In this document: positions 1-10,330 of the stretch, piece after piece
Layout: each line of letters opens with the position of its first letter
How positions within the stretch are numbered: the stretch's first letter is position 1
Assembly: GCA_000818945.1 (NCBI GenBank)
Contig: KN805402.1
Coordinates: 113,938-177,937, forward strand
Direction: 5' to 3'
Origin: Schizochytrium sp. CCTCC M209059
Taxonomy: Eukaryota > Sar > Bigyra > Thraustochytrida > Thraustochytriidae
Length of the DNA: 64,000 bases
Program-made: the position numbers and the translations under genes
The notes under the pieces: model-generated
Seen by the model: only the letters and a program-made list of their open reading frames with translations
The model's database searches: none
What the model was told of the DNA's origin: nothing

Positions 1-472
1 CCTCGCGGATCTTGCTGATGAGGAGCGTGCCCATACCGGAGCCGGTACCGCCACCGAGCGAGTGGGTGATCTGGAAGCCCTGGAGGCAGTCGCAAGACTC
101 AGCCTCCTTGCGGACAACGTCCAGCACAGAGTCAATAAGCTCAGCACCCTCGGTGTAGTGGCCCTTGGCCCAGTTGTTGCCGGCACCGCTCTGGCCAAAG
201 ACAAAGTTGTCCGGGCGGAAGATCTGGCCAAAAGGACCAGCGCGGACCGAGTCCATGGTACCGGGCTCGAGATCCATAAGAATAGCGCGAGGAACATAGC
301 GGCCGCCCGTTGCCTCATTGAAGTACACGTTAATGCGCTCGAGCTGGAGGTCCGAGTCGCCATGGTACGAGCCGGTGGGGTCGATGCCGTGCTCATCGGA
401 GATGACCTCCCAGAACTTGGCACCGACCTGGTTGCCGCACTGGCCGCCCTGAATGTGAACAATCTCGCGCAT
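1..472 (-). CDS. beta-tubulin, truncated by window edge (copy 1)
   Basis: Encodes the first 157 residues of beta-tubulin, the GTP-binding microtubule subunit; the rest lies beyond the window start. The ATG complement is at 470-472. The protein begins with the MREI beta-tubulin autoregulation tetrapeptide and contains the GGGTGSGMG GTP-binding loop. Against the full copy at 5049-6380 I see one synonymous difference (base 447 against 6355) over the 472 shared bases. Identity stops at the start codon: upstream this copy has a GCT-repeat leader and the other has a GT-rich one. The two copies point the same way, about 5.9 kb apart. Very recent duplication or gene conversion is the inference. It shares a divergent upstream region with eL33. 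Confidence 0.95.
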   Translation of the reverse strand, partial: MREIVHIQGGQCGNQVGAKFWEVISDEHGIDPTGSYHGDSDLQLERINVYFNEATGGRYVPRAILMDLEPGTMDSVRAGPFGQIFRPDNFVFGQSGAGNNWAKGHYTEGAELIDSVLDVVRKEAESCDCLQGFQITHSLGGGTGSGMGTLLISKIRE

Positions 473-1972
473 TTTTCTTTCTTGCTGCTGCTGCTGCTGC
501 TGCTGCGACTGCTGTGCTCTTGCTTGCGCTGACGCCCGAGTCTTGCGCTTGCTGCTGCTTGCTTGGCTGCTTGCTGACTTTAGGAATTGCGAATGGGCAG
601 ACGAGATGTAGGTTTGCTGTTCGTTGCGCACCGGACAGCCGCCAGGCGGCGCCGCCGTGTCCGTGTGTTGCAGGTTAGTAGTAGTATAAGCAAGTAGGCC
701 AAGCAAGTAAAGGAAAACAATTTAGTCAGTAAGGCTAGCCGGGTCCGCGCTGCGCCATGTCCCTCTGCTTCTTTCCTGGGCATCTCAACGTAAAAGTGCC
801 CGCAGCCAGCACGTGGGGCCTCCGCGCCGCTCTCGCACCAGGGCGACAGAGGGTGTTTAGCAAGTGAAAAAGCCGTTGAGCGGGCGGGCGGCTCGGCTCG
901 GCTCGGCTCGACTCGGACTCACGAGCGAGGCTTGCAACCAACCCGCTGTGTCTGTGTCTGTGGCTGTGACTTTCAGAGGCTTCGCTGCGTCGCAACTCCT
1001 ACTCTGGCCCCTTGCAGCACCGCATGCAACTGCGCCGTCGCAAGACGCCGTAGAGGTCCACGAATAAGAGAAATTGGGGCGACGACAGGGGGAAGAATGA
1101 AGGAGGGGAAAAAGGGGCGGGGCGGGGGGAGAAGAGGGGGGAGAGGGGACGGGGGAGGGGGGGATGCGGCAGTGCACACTGATCCGTTCACATTTTCCTC
1201 GCCACAGCGCCGAAACGAGGATCACTTTCGCGGCCGATTCCCGAGCCGGCGTTCGGCCTCGCCAATGCAAGTGGTGCCCTCACCCCAGTCCCCGCCATCC
1301 GCATGCCGAGGACCGGCCAGTACTACGCGCCATAAGCTCGAACTTCCCTGCCCGAAGGTCGTCCTCCTTTTCTCTCCTTCTCCACTTTGTTACCATTCAC
1401 ATTCACCCCATCTCTTCTAGCTGTCATGCCACAGCTAGCGTCAGCGTCAGCGTCTGCAGTCCAACAAGATAAATTCAATCCGCCCATGGCCATCAAAGAA
1501 TCGGTCGCTTCATCACAGCATCGACAGCGACCCGTCCGTCCACCATCCTGACCACTATCGATCACCAAGCCCTCAATTTCATCATCCCTTCCTCCTTATC
1601 GCGACGGTGCTCTCGATCGACTCGGCGCCGACGGATCTTTCCGGCGCCACTCCGCGCCGGATTTTAGAGAACCCTACGTGAGCGGCGGCATCGGGTGGTC
1701 GTCCTCCCCGGCTCGGGGCCCCGCGTTCCCCGACGTTTGCGCGACTTGCGCGGGGCAGGCGCAAGTGGGCTATACCGCCTCGCAAGTGGGGGCGGCGCGG
1801 CGGGAAGGGCGCGGGTATAAAGTCCGGGGCCGGCGCGGTCACAAAAATCAAGGGAGGAGCGGCGCGCGGCGGCGGTGGCGGAGCGGAGCAGAGCAGAAGC
1901 GAGCGCGCAGCAGAAGAGCAAGAGCAGCGGCACGCGGCGCAGAGCAGCGAGCAGCAGCAGCAGCAGGACAAG
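473..1972. other. divergent intergenic region between beta-tubulin copy 1 and eL33
   Basis: About 1.5 kb with no gene I can support. It contains a GCT trinucleotide run at 484-506 in the presumed tubulin 5' leader and a purine-rich G tract around 1080-1165. From about 1680 on it is GC-rich and includes the eL33 core promoter. The open frames here are GC-driven and overlap on both strands without recognisable domains. Confidence 0.6.
1816..1821 (+). promoter_or_regulatory. candidate TATA box of the eL33 gene
   Basis: TATAAA lies 157 bases upstream of the eL33 ATG in otherwise GC-rich DNA. A transcription start about 30 bases downstream would give a 5' UTR of roughly 125 bases. Supported by motif and position only. 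Confidence 0.45.
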
Positions 1973-2885
1973 ATGCCCGGCGGCAACGTGAGCTTCCAGG
2001 GTAGCTCCCTCAAGCCCAGCCCGCGCCAGCTCGCGCGCAAGATTGGCGAGGACAAGGCCGCAGTTGCCACCGCGCCCGTCAGGTGAGTGGACCGCGAGGA
2101 CGACGCGCGGGAAGGAGGTCGATAAGGACGAGAGGGACAGCGGCGTCAATGATGGGGACAACGAGGACATTTGAGAATGAAGGAGGTAGAGGGGTAGAGC
2201 TCAGCTTAGCTTTGCTTTGCTCGAGTTTGCTTTGCTCGGGTTTGCCAAGGCGGAGCCGAAGCGAGGTGAAAGAATGCAAGCAAGCCCCGGGTCATACTTT
2301 TCGTGCGATGATAATGGCTCCATCGAGCAATCGTCTCTCTCGCGTTTTGGCCTTCTCTCCCTCTTCTTCTTCTTCGTCTCCGTGTTCTCCATGTATTGTT
2401 GATGATTCCTGTCTTCGAGTCCCGAGAAAGAAGAGAGCGCGAGAGAGAGGGGAGATGATGATGATTTCAACATTGTAGTGATATCAGTGTTGGCGGACGA
2501 GGGGAATGAGAAAAAGAACAAGTGAATGACTGACATAAAAGTTTCGCGTGCGTACATGATTTTGACTTCTGACAGGCTCTGGGTGAAGGGCGTCTTCACC
2601 GCTTACACCGGCGGCAAGAAGAACATCTACCACAAGACCGCGATCATCAAGCTTCAGGACCTTAACGATAAGGACGATGTGCCCTTTTACCTCGGCAAGC
2701 GTCTTGCGTACATTTACAAGGTCAAAAAGGCTGACAAGTTCGGCAGCAAGTTCCGCGTGATCTGGGGCCGCGTCTGCCGCGCACATGGCAACAACGGCGC
2801 CGTCCGCGCCAAGTTCCGCACCAACCTTCCCCCCAAGGCGCTCGGCAAGCAAGTGCGTTGCATGCTGTACCCGAGCAACGTGTAA
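1973..2885 (+). CDS. RPL35A: 60S ribosomal protein eL33 (RPL35A family), two exons
   Basis: Structural protein of the large cytosolic ribosomal subunit. The CDS joins 1973-2082 and 2576-2885 (139 codons plus stop). The 493-base intron runs from GTGAGT to TTCTGACAG and splits an Arg codon (AG|G), giving the joined stretch RLWVKGVFTAY. Exon 2 carries the family signatures FYLGKR, VIWGRV, RAHGNNG, VRAKFR and MLYPSNV. The first 37 residues (exon 1) are longer than in animal L35a, which has about 110 residues in all. A large intron just after the start region is common in ribosomal protein genes and could carry regulatory elements. The intron contains a short repeated TTTGCTTTGCTCG motif near 2209-2241. 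Confidence 0.95.
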
Positions 2886-3575
2886 GTCGCTTGGGCATGA
2901 CTGGATTAGCTGCTAAGCCATTTGCGCCTTTATTGATTGGTTTTCTGCCTTCCTCCACAACCCGCAAACCTCGAACACTAGGCTTTGCTTTTCCTTGTTG
3001 AAAAATCGGGAGAGCGTCCTTTGTAGCAGTTGCTCCTAAAAATGCAGCTTCTTCTTGATCGCTCTTCTCAGTTCCTCGACTTGCCAGACCTTCGAACCGA
3101 TCGCATTTTACAAATACACTGCCAGCAACCGCAACCAAAACAAGCTCGCAACTGCTGGGGTCTGTCCACCATGGTCGTCTCAGCTGGCTAATCTACGCTA
3201 GTAGGTCATCGACAGCAGCTCTGAGACCTTGGAGAATGATGTCCATACCGGTTGGCTTGCATCTTCGTCCTGAGGGCCGCACGGTGAGATCGAAACTGTG
3301 CGGTAATTTTTTACTCACTAGTAAACTGTTAGGCTAGGCTTAGGCCTAGCCTAAAACCGTGATTTGGGCCTCCGTCCGCAGCCGATTCCGCGGCCGGCAG
3401 CAAGCAAGACAGCAACGAAAGCAAGTCCCGCCGCAGCGCCAAAGCTGACCCAGCACGAGGCACCCACGCAGCTGCTACGCGCCGCACCTGGCTGCTGCTT
3501 GACACGTGAAGAGCCCGCTCGCGGAGCTCGAAATAAAGGGGAAGAGACTCGAAAGCGAATTGTGCAGCCCGCGTC
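2886..3575. other. intergenic region between eL33 and prolyl 4-hydroxylase
   Basis: 690 bases holding the eL33 3' region and the prolyl 4-hydroxylase promoter. The only structured element I see is the 11-bp inverted repeat at 3329-3354. Confidence 0.6.
3329..3354. repeat. perfect 11-bp inverted repeat containing TAGGCCTA
   Basis: Arms TTAGGCTAGGC and GCCTAGCCTAA are exact reverse complements around a 4-base centre. The right part includes one of seven TAGGCCTA palindromes in the window (3341-3348), 235 bases upstream of the next gene's ATG. It could be a protein-binding palindrome or an RNA hairpin; the sequence does not decide. Confidence 0.6.
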
Positions 3576-4915
3576 ATGGTGCGCCAAAGAGCAGCCCCGA
3601 GTACGCCCGCCGCTGAGCGCGCTGCCGCCGCGGCCAAGAAGGCTACGGCAGCCAAGAAGGCCGCGGCAGCAGCACGAAACGCACAAAAAGGCGCGGGAAG
3701 TGGATCGAGCAAGTCGTCGTGGAATCTCACGTCCGCACTGTATGTAGCCCTTGCCATCCTCGTCCTCGCGGTCGTGGTCGCGACTCTGCAGCAGCAAGGA
3801 CACCTTTTCCAGGCTGCGGAGCAGCCCTCAGCAGATGCAAATGCAAAGCGTGCTCCGTTGCCACCTGTGGAGGACCGTAGCCGAGGCATGAGCATTAAGA
3901 GCATTGCAGAGCGTGCGAAAACGCTCCCGTGCAAGAACCGGCATACGGATCGTGACTGCCACAACTTTGCCAGACACGGCCACTGCAGCGACGCCCCAGG
4001 ATGGATGGCCGTGTTCTGCCCAGCAAGCTGCAATACCTGCGAGCTTAAAGACCCAAGTGTGCGCTGTGACGCGGAGCGCATTGGCTACGAGCGAACGCCG
4101 GCGCTCGAGCCAGGCTCCATTGACGATCTCTTTGCGAACTTGCCCGCCCGGTACCCAGAGTACAACATTACCTACTTGTCGCAGCCTCCATCGGGCCCAT
4201 GGGTCGTCAAGTTCCACAACTTTCTCGACGATGAGGAAATCAACACGCTCATTAACCAAGCCGCCGGTGATTTGCAGCGTAGCACCGACCAAGGCGGTTT
4301 CTCGGAGGATGGCGTGCAGGAACAGGTCATTTCTCAAGGCCGCACCAGCGAGAACGCTTGGTGCGATGACGAGTGCGAGAGCAACCCAATCGTACAGCGC
4401 GTCATGAAGCGCATCGCCGAGGCCACCAAGGTTCCGCAGGACAACTTTGAGTCCTTTCAGCTTTTGCGCTACCAAATCGGCCAGCAGTACACGCGGCACC
4501 ACGATTCGTCAGCAGCAGACAACGAGATGCTAGCCGGTCCGCGCATTCTCACCTTTTTCTTGTATCTCTCTGATGTCGAAGCCGGGGGCGGAACCCGCTT
4601 TACGGACCTCAAGCCGCCCATCACCAACAATCCCGAGCGTGGTTCTGGTAAGTTCTTTATCCCTTTATTGCCATGTTGCCGCTTGAGTCAACCTTATTTG
4701 CTAACATCTGGATTGTCTCTTCCTTTGCTTGTTCAGCGATCCTCTGGCCGAGTGTCACCAACGATGACCCGCGCAGGATTGACAGGAAGACCTTTCACCA
4801 AGCCCTTCCCGTGGAGAAGGGTACCAAGTTGGCAGCCAACATTTGGATTCACCAATACAATTACGTTTTGCCGAATCTGCATGGATGCACCGGCAGCTTC
4901 TCCGAGTTCGAGTAA
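3576..4915 (+). CDS. membrane-anchored prolyl 4-hydroxylase with ShK domain, two exons
   Basis: Fe(II)/2-oxoglutarate-dependent prolyl hydroxylase of the collagen/algal P4H type, predicted to act in the ER or Golgi lumen. The CDS joins 3576-4647 and 4737-4915 (416 residues); the 89-base intron runs from GTAAGT to CAG. Order: Ala/Lys-rich cytosolic N-terminus, one TM anchor (about 54-71), a six-Cys ShKT domain (119-155), then the double-stranded beta-helix oxygenase domain. Metal ligands are H308-x-D310 and H378, with 2-oxoglutarate-binding K388. Exon 2 supplies the distal His and Lys, so splicing is needed for a complete active site. Unspliced, exon 1 reads on into the antisense of beta-tubulin as a 952-codon frame, which is an artefact. 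It converges on beta-tubulin, with 133 bases between the stops. Confidence 0.93.
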
Positions 4916-5048
4916 AAAAAAAAAGTTAGCAAGCAGGAGTCAAAGAAAAACAAAACATCAAAGACAAAAAGATTGGACATTTTCGGGTGCAAAGAAATGC
5001 GAGCATGAGTTCGACCCAGCTCACGCATCGCAACATGCGCACTCGCGC

Positions 5049-6380
5049 TTAGTACTCCTCCTCATCCTCGTCGAACTCGCCCTCCTCCTCGGCGGTGGCG
5101 TCCTGGTACTGCTGGTACTCGGAGACAAGATCGTTCATGTTCGACTCGGCCTCGGTGAACTCCATCTCGTCCATACCCTCGCCGGTGTACCAGTGAAGGA
5201 AGGCCTTGCGGCGGAACATGCTGGTGAACTGCTCGGACACACGCTTGAACATCTCCTGGACGGCAGTGGTGTTGCCGACAAAGGTGCACGACATCTTGAG
5301 GCCCTTGGGGGGAATGTCGCACACGGAGGACTTGATGTTGTTGGGGATCCACTCGACAAAGTAGCTCGAGTTCTTGTTCTGCACGTTGAGCATCTGCTCA
5401 TCGACCTCCTTGGTCGACATGCGGCCGCGGAAGAGGGTGCTGGCAGTGAGGTAGCGGCCGTGGCGGGGATCGGCGGCGCACATCATGTTCTTGGCATCGA
5501 AGGCCTGCTGGGTCAGCTCCGGAACGGTGAGGGCACGGTACTGCTGCGAGCCACGCGAGGTGAGGGGCGAGAAGCCAATCATGAAGAAGTGAAGACGGGG
5601 GAAGGGGATGAGGTTGACGGCGAGCTTGCGAAGATCAGAGTTGAGCTGACCAGGGAAGCGAAGGCAGCAAGTGCAGCCAGACATGGCAGCGCACACAAGG
5701 TGGTTAAGGTCACCGTAGGTCGGGGTGGTGAGCTTGAGGGTGCGGAAGCAAATGTCGTAGAGGGCCTCGTTATCGAGCACCATGACCTCATCGGCGTTCT
5801 CGACGAGCTGGTGCACGGAGAGGGTGGCGTTGTAGGGCTCGACGACGGTGTCGGAAACCTTGGGGGAGGGCACAATCGAGAAGGTCAGCATGATGCGGTC
5901 GGGGTACTCCTCGCGGATCTTGCTGATGAGGAGCGTGCCCATACCGGAGCCGGTACCGCCACCGAGCGAGTGGGTGATCTGGAAGCCCTGGAGGCAGTCG
6001 CAAGACTCAGCCTCCTTGCGGACAACGTCCAGCACAGAGTCAATAAGCTCAGCACCCTCGGTGTAGTGGCCCTTGGCCCAGTTGTTGCCGGCACCGCTCT
6101 GGCCAAAGACAAAGTTGTCCGGGCGGAAGATCTGGCCAAAAGGACCAGCGCGGACCGAGTCCATGGTACCGGGCTCGAGATCCATAAGAATAGCGCGAGG
6201 AACATAGCGGCCGCCCGTTGCCTCATTGAAGTACACGTTAATGCGCTCGAGCTGGAGGTCCGAGTCGCCATGGTACGAGCCGGTGGGGTCGATGCCGTGC
6301 TCATCGGAGATGACCTCCCAGAACTTGGCACCGACCTGGTTGCCGCACTGGCCACCCTGAATGTGAACAATCTCGCGCAT
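5049..6380 (-). CDS. TUBB: beta-tubulin, full length (copy 2)
   Basis: 443 residues, intronless; forms the alpha/beta microtubule heterodimer. The start is the MREI methionine (complement of 6378-6380). An in-frame upstream ATG at 6483-6485 would add 35 residues and is rejected because MREI is the universal beta-tubulin N-terminus. Visible are the GGGTGSGMG loop, the RFPGQLNSDLRK segment and a Glu-rich C-terminal tail ending DEDEEEY. The first 472 coding bases match the truncated copy at 1-472 except for one synonymous base. Its antisense strand stays open for most of its length, which is a codon-bias effect. Confidence 0.97.
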   Translation of the reverse strand: MREIVHIQGGQCGNQVGAKFWEVISDEHGIDPTGSYHGDSDLQLERINVYFNEATGGRYVPRAILMDLEPGTMDSVRAGPFGQIFRPDNFVFGQSGAGNNWAKGHYTEGAELIDSVLDVVRKEAESCDCLQGFQITHSLGGGTGSGMGTLLISKIREEYPDRIMLTFSIVPSPKVSDTVVEPYNATLSVHQLVENADEVMVLDNEALYDICFRTLKLTTPTYGDLNHLVCAAMSGCTCCLRFPGQLNSDLRKLAVNLIPFPRLHFFMIGFSPLTSRGSQQYRALTVPELTQQAFDAKNMMCAADPRHGRYLTASTLFRGRMSTKEVDEQMLNVQNKNSSYFVEWIPNNIKSSVCDIPPKGLKMSCTFVGNTTAVQEMFKRVSEQFTSMFRRKAFLHWYTGEGMDEMEFTEAESNMNDLVSEYQQYQDATAEEEGEFDEDEEEY

Positions 6381-6535
6381 TGTGCTTGTTTGTGTGTGTG
6401 TTTTTACTTGGGTATGTGCTTCGTTACTTGCTAAAGAGCAAGATTTGCTTTTGTCTGTAATTTCATAGAAGCCCATGTAACACACGAGTGAGTCAGTCAG
6501 TCACTTGTCCGCTTTCAAGCTTCATAGTCCACTTC

Positions 6536-6586
6536 TTTTCCTTTCCTTTCCTTTCCTTTCCTTTCCTTTCCTTTCCTTTCCTTTCC
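6536..6586. repeat. CTTTC pentanucleotide repeat
   Basis: About ten uninterrupted copies of CTTTC, roughly 160-200 bases upstream of the beta-tubulin ATG. Confidence 0.95.
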
Positions 6587-6764
6587 CGTCCAAGTCGTCT
6601 TCCTCGTCGCTGGCAAGGCTTTGCCTCCTGCTTGTTTCCCCTCATCCGAGCATTCGCGCATCTCGGTCTTCAACCGAGCTATGTCCAAGCCCTGCGCGAG
6701 ACGACCAGCCTCAAGACGACGCCAACGCCGCGCGCCTGCCTGCCTGCCTACCCGCCCGCCCACC

Positions 6765-6777
6765 NNNNNNNNNNNNN
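6765..6777. other. assembly gap (13 N)
   Basis: Run of 13 N flanked by C-rich and G-rich sequence, probably an unresolved GC-rich repeat. Confidence 0.99.
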
Positions 6778-7582
6778 GGACGGGGGAGGGGGGTATGCGG
6801 CATACGGTGATGTCTTGCCAAATCGAGCATTGCGTCGCTCGCAGGCATGGCGCGGGGGCCAGCAACCTCCCAATTTTAATATTGATCAATCTATCCATCC
6901 ATATATCCATCCATCCACGTTGAGATCCGGCTGTCGGCTGGCTGGTTAGACGCATTAACTAACAACCAACCCTGGCTGGCCGGCCGCCGCATCGACCACG
7001 ACAGCGGCCGTGCGTGCCACAGTGCCGCGCCGTTGTAACGGAAACGTGTGTACTAACACGTTTTCCCCCTTCCTTCGTTCTTGTTGGGGAGGGCCGAGGA
7101 AAGTGGCAAGAAGGAAAGAAAAACGAAGAATGAAAGACGCGAGCGGGAGCGGAGAGAGACGGAGAGAGTTAGAGAGCGGGGCAAGGGAGGAGGAAGAAGG
7201 AGATGATGAGACTAGCGCGGACCGCACGCGTCGTACGTGCGCGGCGCGATCGGTCGGTCGATGCGGCGTCGTTCGCACCGGTCGAACCTCAAGTTCCGTG
7301 TGCAAAAGAAAAGGGTGGAAGAAAGCGTGTGTGTGTATGTGTGTGTCACGCCGGCGGTGCGATTTGTTCATAGTTCATGATAGAATGGTGGTCTCCGGGC
7401 CGTCCGTATTACCAGTAAGTCAAGTGTAAGTTTCTCAATACTCTGTGTCCTCGTAGCGAAGGCGCGCGAGTTCTAGTATTGTACGTATGCAAATGGGGAA
7501 CAATGGGATAGTTACATCAACTAGCTTTATGATGACATAGTTATAAAAGTGGGACAAGGGGGGAAGAAAAGTAGTAGGCCTA

Positions 7583-7609
7583 GAGTGAGTGAGTGAGTGA
7601 GTGAGTGAG
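7583..7609. repeat. GAGT tetranucleotide repeat
   Basis: About six to seven copies of GAGT directly after the TAGGCCTA palindrome at 7575-7582, about 80-100 bases past the transporter stop. Confidence 0.9.
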
Positions 7610-7688
7610 AAATGTGATCTTCCTTGCGCGCCCTCTAGCTGGTTGGACGAGCCTCTACGTTGGCTTGGCTTGCAATAATGACGGACGC

Positions 7689-9242
7689 TTAGCGGTGAAG
7701 GATGTAGATGGCAGTGCCATTCACTACAAGGCCAACTTTTGCGAGAAAGGTGAAAAAGGCAACGAAGTCCTCCTTGAAGACGTGCTCCAACGCCATGCCT
7801 GAGAAGAGTCCAACAATAACTTGCGCGGCGGGCATAGCCGCAATAACGAGTGAGATCGTCCAGGCGTTGTGCGCGCCCTCGGCGTCGGAATCCTCACTGC
7901 CAGAGTCAGAGACATTATCATTTCCGATGGTACCATAAGATGAGATCAGACCTTTGCGGCCCTTGCCGTTCTCGTCCAGTCCCTCTTCGTCGTCTTCGTC
8001 TTCGTCGTCTTCATCGAGACTTGCGCGCTCCTGCGCAAGCTCATACGCCCGAGCTCGACGCGTAAGATTGTGCACAATGAGAAACATGTTGTTTGTATGC
8101 ACCGCATAAGAGAGACCGGCGCAAGCGGCCACAAAGATCGTACCGACGCCATCGCCCGTGACGTCGAGTAACAAGAGAGAAAGCATGAGGAGAATTTCGC
8201 CGATAAAGTAAACGGCGCGCGATCCGTACGTCTTGTTGAGAGGTCGCAAGAAGAGCGAGACCGCAAAAGAGCACAAAGCGCCCGCGCCTAGTCCAAGAAA
8301 GCTCACGCGCATCACACCGACCTGTGAACCCTGCAAGAAGGCTGTCCAGTAAAAGTCCTTGGTCATGGTCACAAGCCAGCCATAAAAATGCACCGTGAGC
8401 AGCGTCGCTCGCCGCCAAGGCAAGGACTTTGGTGTCACTTTTGGTGCGTTAAGTAATGGGTACGTGCCCTCCAAGTCTGCGGGCGGTGTCTCGAAGTCGA
8501 CGACGGCGTCCGTACCTTCGCGCAGCGCGTTAAGCTCTGCGTGACGCTTTGCCGGATCCTCGACGGGGGAGATCCACAGGACTGTGCAGCTCGTGACCAC
8601 AAGCACAAGAAAGGCGCAGAGCACAAGGCCCACCAAGTGATTTGCCGAGGGCGAAGACGCCGGAACGTGCGAAAACCAGGTCACATCGAGGAGGTAACCC
8701 ACGGGGAAGGCGCCAAGGAGCATGGCCAGGAGTCTGCCCACCATTTGGAAGCGCGAAAATCGCGCGTTGAGCTCGTTGCGGCAGTCGGGGTCCCGCATGG
8801 TCAAATCTTCGATCATGGCGCGCGCTGGGATGAGGAGCGAGTCGTGGCTCACGTCGCTGATGGCGAAGCCAATCATGGCCACGATCGCGACGCTCGTCTC
8901 CGAGGACCCTAACCTGTACGAGAGCATGAGCAAAAAGAGCCCTATGGCGCCCGTCACGGTGAGTCCGGCCAGGAAGGGTTTGCGGCGCCCGACGGCGTCC
9001 GACAACCTGCCCACGCCGAGCTGCAGGCCCACGCCCACGATGGGGTTCACCAGGTAGGTGAAGCCTGTGAACCGCAGCGGGACGTGCAGCCAGAGCAGGT
9101 ACGGGACGATGGTGGACTCCTGCACCGCCCAGGTGAACTCGACCGCCATGCCCGTGAGCCCCGCCCACTTGCCCACGGGCGAGTCGGTCGCGGCGGCGCT
9201 GGCCTCCTTGCGCAAGAGCCTCCGCTGCTTCATCATCATCTC
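7689..9242 (-). CDS. SLC45/sucrose-transporter-like major facilitator (GPH family)
   Basis: 517-residue polytopic transporter, probably a proton-coupled sugar symporter of the plasma membrane or an organelle. The first in-frame ATG is the triple Met at 9234-9242; the frame extends further but only from a TTG. About 12 hydrophobic segments are visible. The loop GRLSDAVGRRKPF (residues 77-89) is the MFS signature between TM2 and TM3. A following DVSHDSLLIPARA segment resembles the SLC45/SUC TM4 region. A very acidic cytosolic loop (Asp/Glu run near 7990-8030) sits between late TM segments. Substrate is not readable from sequence; SLC45 and plant SUC proteins carry sucrose or related sugars. Confidence 0.8.
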   Translation of the reverse strand, partial: EMMMKQRRLLRKEASAAATDSPVGKWAGLTGMAVEFTWAVQESTIVPYLLWLHVPLRFTGFTYLVNPIVGVGLQLGVGRLSDAVGRRKPFLAGLTVTGAIGLFLLMLSYRLGSSETSVAIVAMIGFAISDVSHDSLLIPARAMIEDLTMRDPDCRNELNARFSRFQMVGRLLAMLLGAFPVGYLLDVTWFSHVPASSPSANHLVGLVLCAFLVLVVTSCTVLWISPVEDPAKRHAELNALREGTDAVVDFETPPADLEGTYPLLNAPKVTPKSLPWRRATLLTVHFYGWLVTMTKDFYWTAFLQGSQVGVMRVSFLGLGAGALCSFAVSLFLRPLNKTYGSRAVYFIGEILLMLSLLLLDVTGDGVGTIFVAACAGLSYAVHTNNMFLIVHNLTRRARAYELAQERASLDEDDEDEDDEEGLDENGKGRKGLISSYGTIGNDNVSDSGSEDSDAEGAHNAWTISLVIAAMPAAQVIVGLFSGMALEHVFKEDFVAFFTFLAKVGLVVNGTAIYILHR

Positions 9243-9774
9243 GCGCTTCGGGCTCTTCGCTGCCCTGCTCAGCCAGCCAGCCAGCCAGCCGAGCTGCTGC
9301 GCACGGAGCGGCCTCGCGCCTCCCGCGCCAGGCAGCCGCGGCGCCTCCTGCGCGGCGCTCGCGAGCGTGCGCCCCGCCGGCCTCGGTTGCGGCTCTGGCG
9401 GCGACGGTCGGTCGGCAGCGCGGCGCGGGATGCGCTCGAGGACGACGCTGGTCGCTCGGATAGATAGCAAGCACTATGAACGAACGAACGAACGAATGCC
9501 AGTCTGCGGCTGCGGCCGCAGCCGCGAGGCGGGCGGGCGGAGCCAGCCAGCCGGCCAGCCCGCCGGAAAGCCGGCCGAGGCGAGGCCAGGCCAGGCCAGC
9601 GAGTGGCGACCTGGCCGCGCAGCGGTATGGGCCCAGGCAGGCGCCGGGCACGGGAGTCCGGCAAGAAGGATATTTTTTTTAACTGCTTTTTCTGGGTTTT
9701 CTTCGCTTTTTTTTGCCTTTTTTCTTGCTTTTTTTTTTTGCTTTTTTTTTTTCCCCTAATGGCTGGCTGCCGGG

Positions 9775-9922
9775 GCGCGCGCGAGAAGGCGCGCGAGAAG
9801 GCGCGCGAGAAGGCGCGCGAGAAGGCGCGCGAGAAGGCGCGCGAGAAGGCGCGCGAGAAGGCGCGCGAGAAGGCGCGCGAGAAGGCGCGCGAGAAGGCGC
9901 GCGAGAAGGCGCGCGAGAAGGC
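9775..9922. repeat. 12-bp tandem array, unit GCGCGCGAGAAG, about 12 copies
   Basis: Near-perfect head-to-tail array, open in all six frames (for example REKA repeats on the plus strand, SRAP repeats on the minus). It lies 533 bases upstream of the transporter ATG. Long open frames here are a consequence of the 12-base period and are not evidence of coding. Confidence 0.95.
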
Positions 9923-10249
9923 GGAGACGGCGGTGGTGGGCGGGGGGAGGAGGAGGAGGAGGAGGAAAAGCAGGAGGAGGGTAACGTCGTGGAGGGTTTT
10001 GGGCGAAAGTGGGGCTGGGCGGAAGAGGAGAGAAGATGCGGAGGGTGGCGGATTGCGGAGGTGTGCACAGTGAGAGGAGAAGCGAGAGGAAGGAAGGAAG
10101 ATGAGCCCCGTGCAGGTTTGACGAGTGGAACATCGTTTCTTGGTCTTCAGGTGAAGGTTGAGACGAAGTTTTGGCTCGAGGATGCTCGGAAGTTGGGCTG
10201 CCGTTAGCCTCGTCTGCTTGTTTGCCTGCCTCGTATCCGATGGGTGCTG

Positions 10250-10330
10250 TCGATGCTGTCGAGATGCTCGAGGATGCTGTCGAGATGCTCGAGGATGCTT
10301 TCGAAATGCTCGAGGATGCTGTCGAGATGA
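10250..10330. repeat. 21-bp tandem array, about 3.7 copies
   Basis: Unit GAGATGCTCGAGGATGCTGTC with two changes in the third copy. In the plus frame starting near 10240 it would encode the seven-residue unit VEMLEDA, a heptad-like acidic helix. The frame dies soon after, and no start or splice context makes a gene convincing. Confidence 0.85.

Larger units (their letters stand above)
6381..7688. other. intergenic region with repeats and a sequence gap
   Basis: 1.3 kb between the start of beta-tubulin copy 2 and the stop of the transporter. It holds the CTTTC repeat, a 13-N gap, an ATCC-rich stretch near 6890-6917, a TAGGCCTA palindrome (7575-7582) and a GAGT repeat. The overlapping open frames have no recognisable domain. 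I see no gene. Confidence 0.6.

Noticed and set aside
3576..6434. 952-codon plus-strand frame
   Set aside because: It is prolyl hydroxylase exon 1 reading through its intron into the antisense of beta-tubulin. The intron at 4648-4736 restores the true C-terminus.
9775..9922. CRISPR-like array
   Set aside because: Pure head-to-tail 12-mer with no spacers; the genome is eukaryotic.
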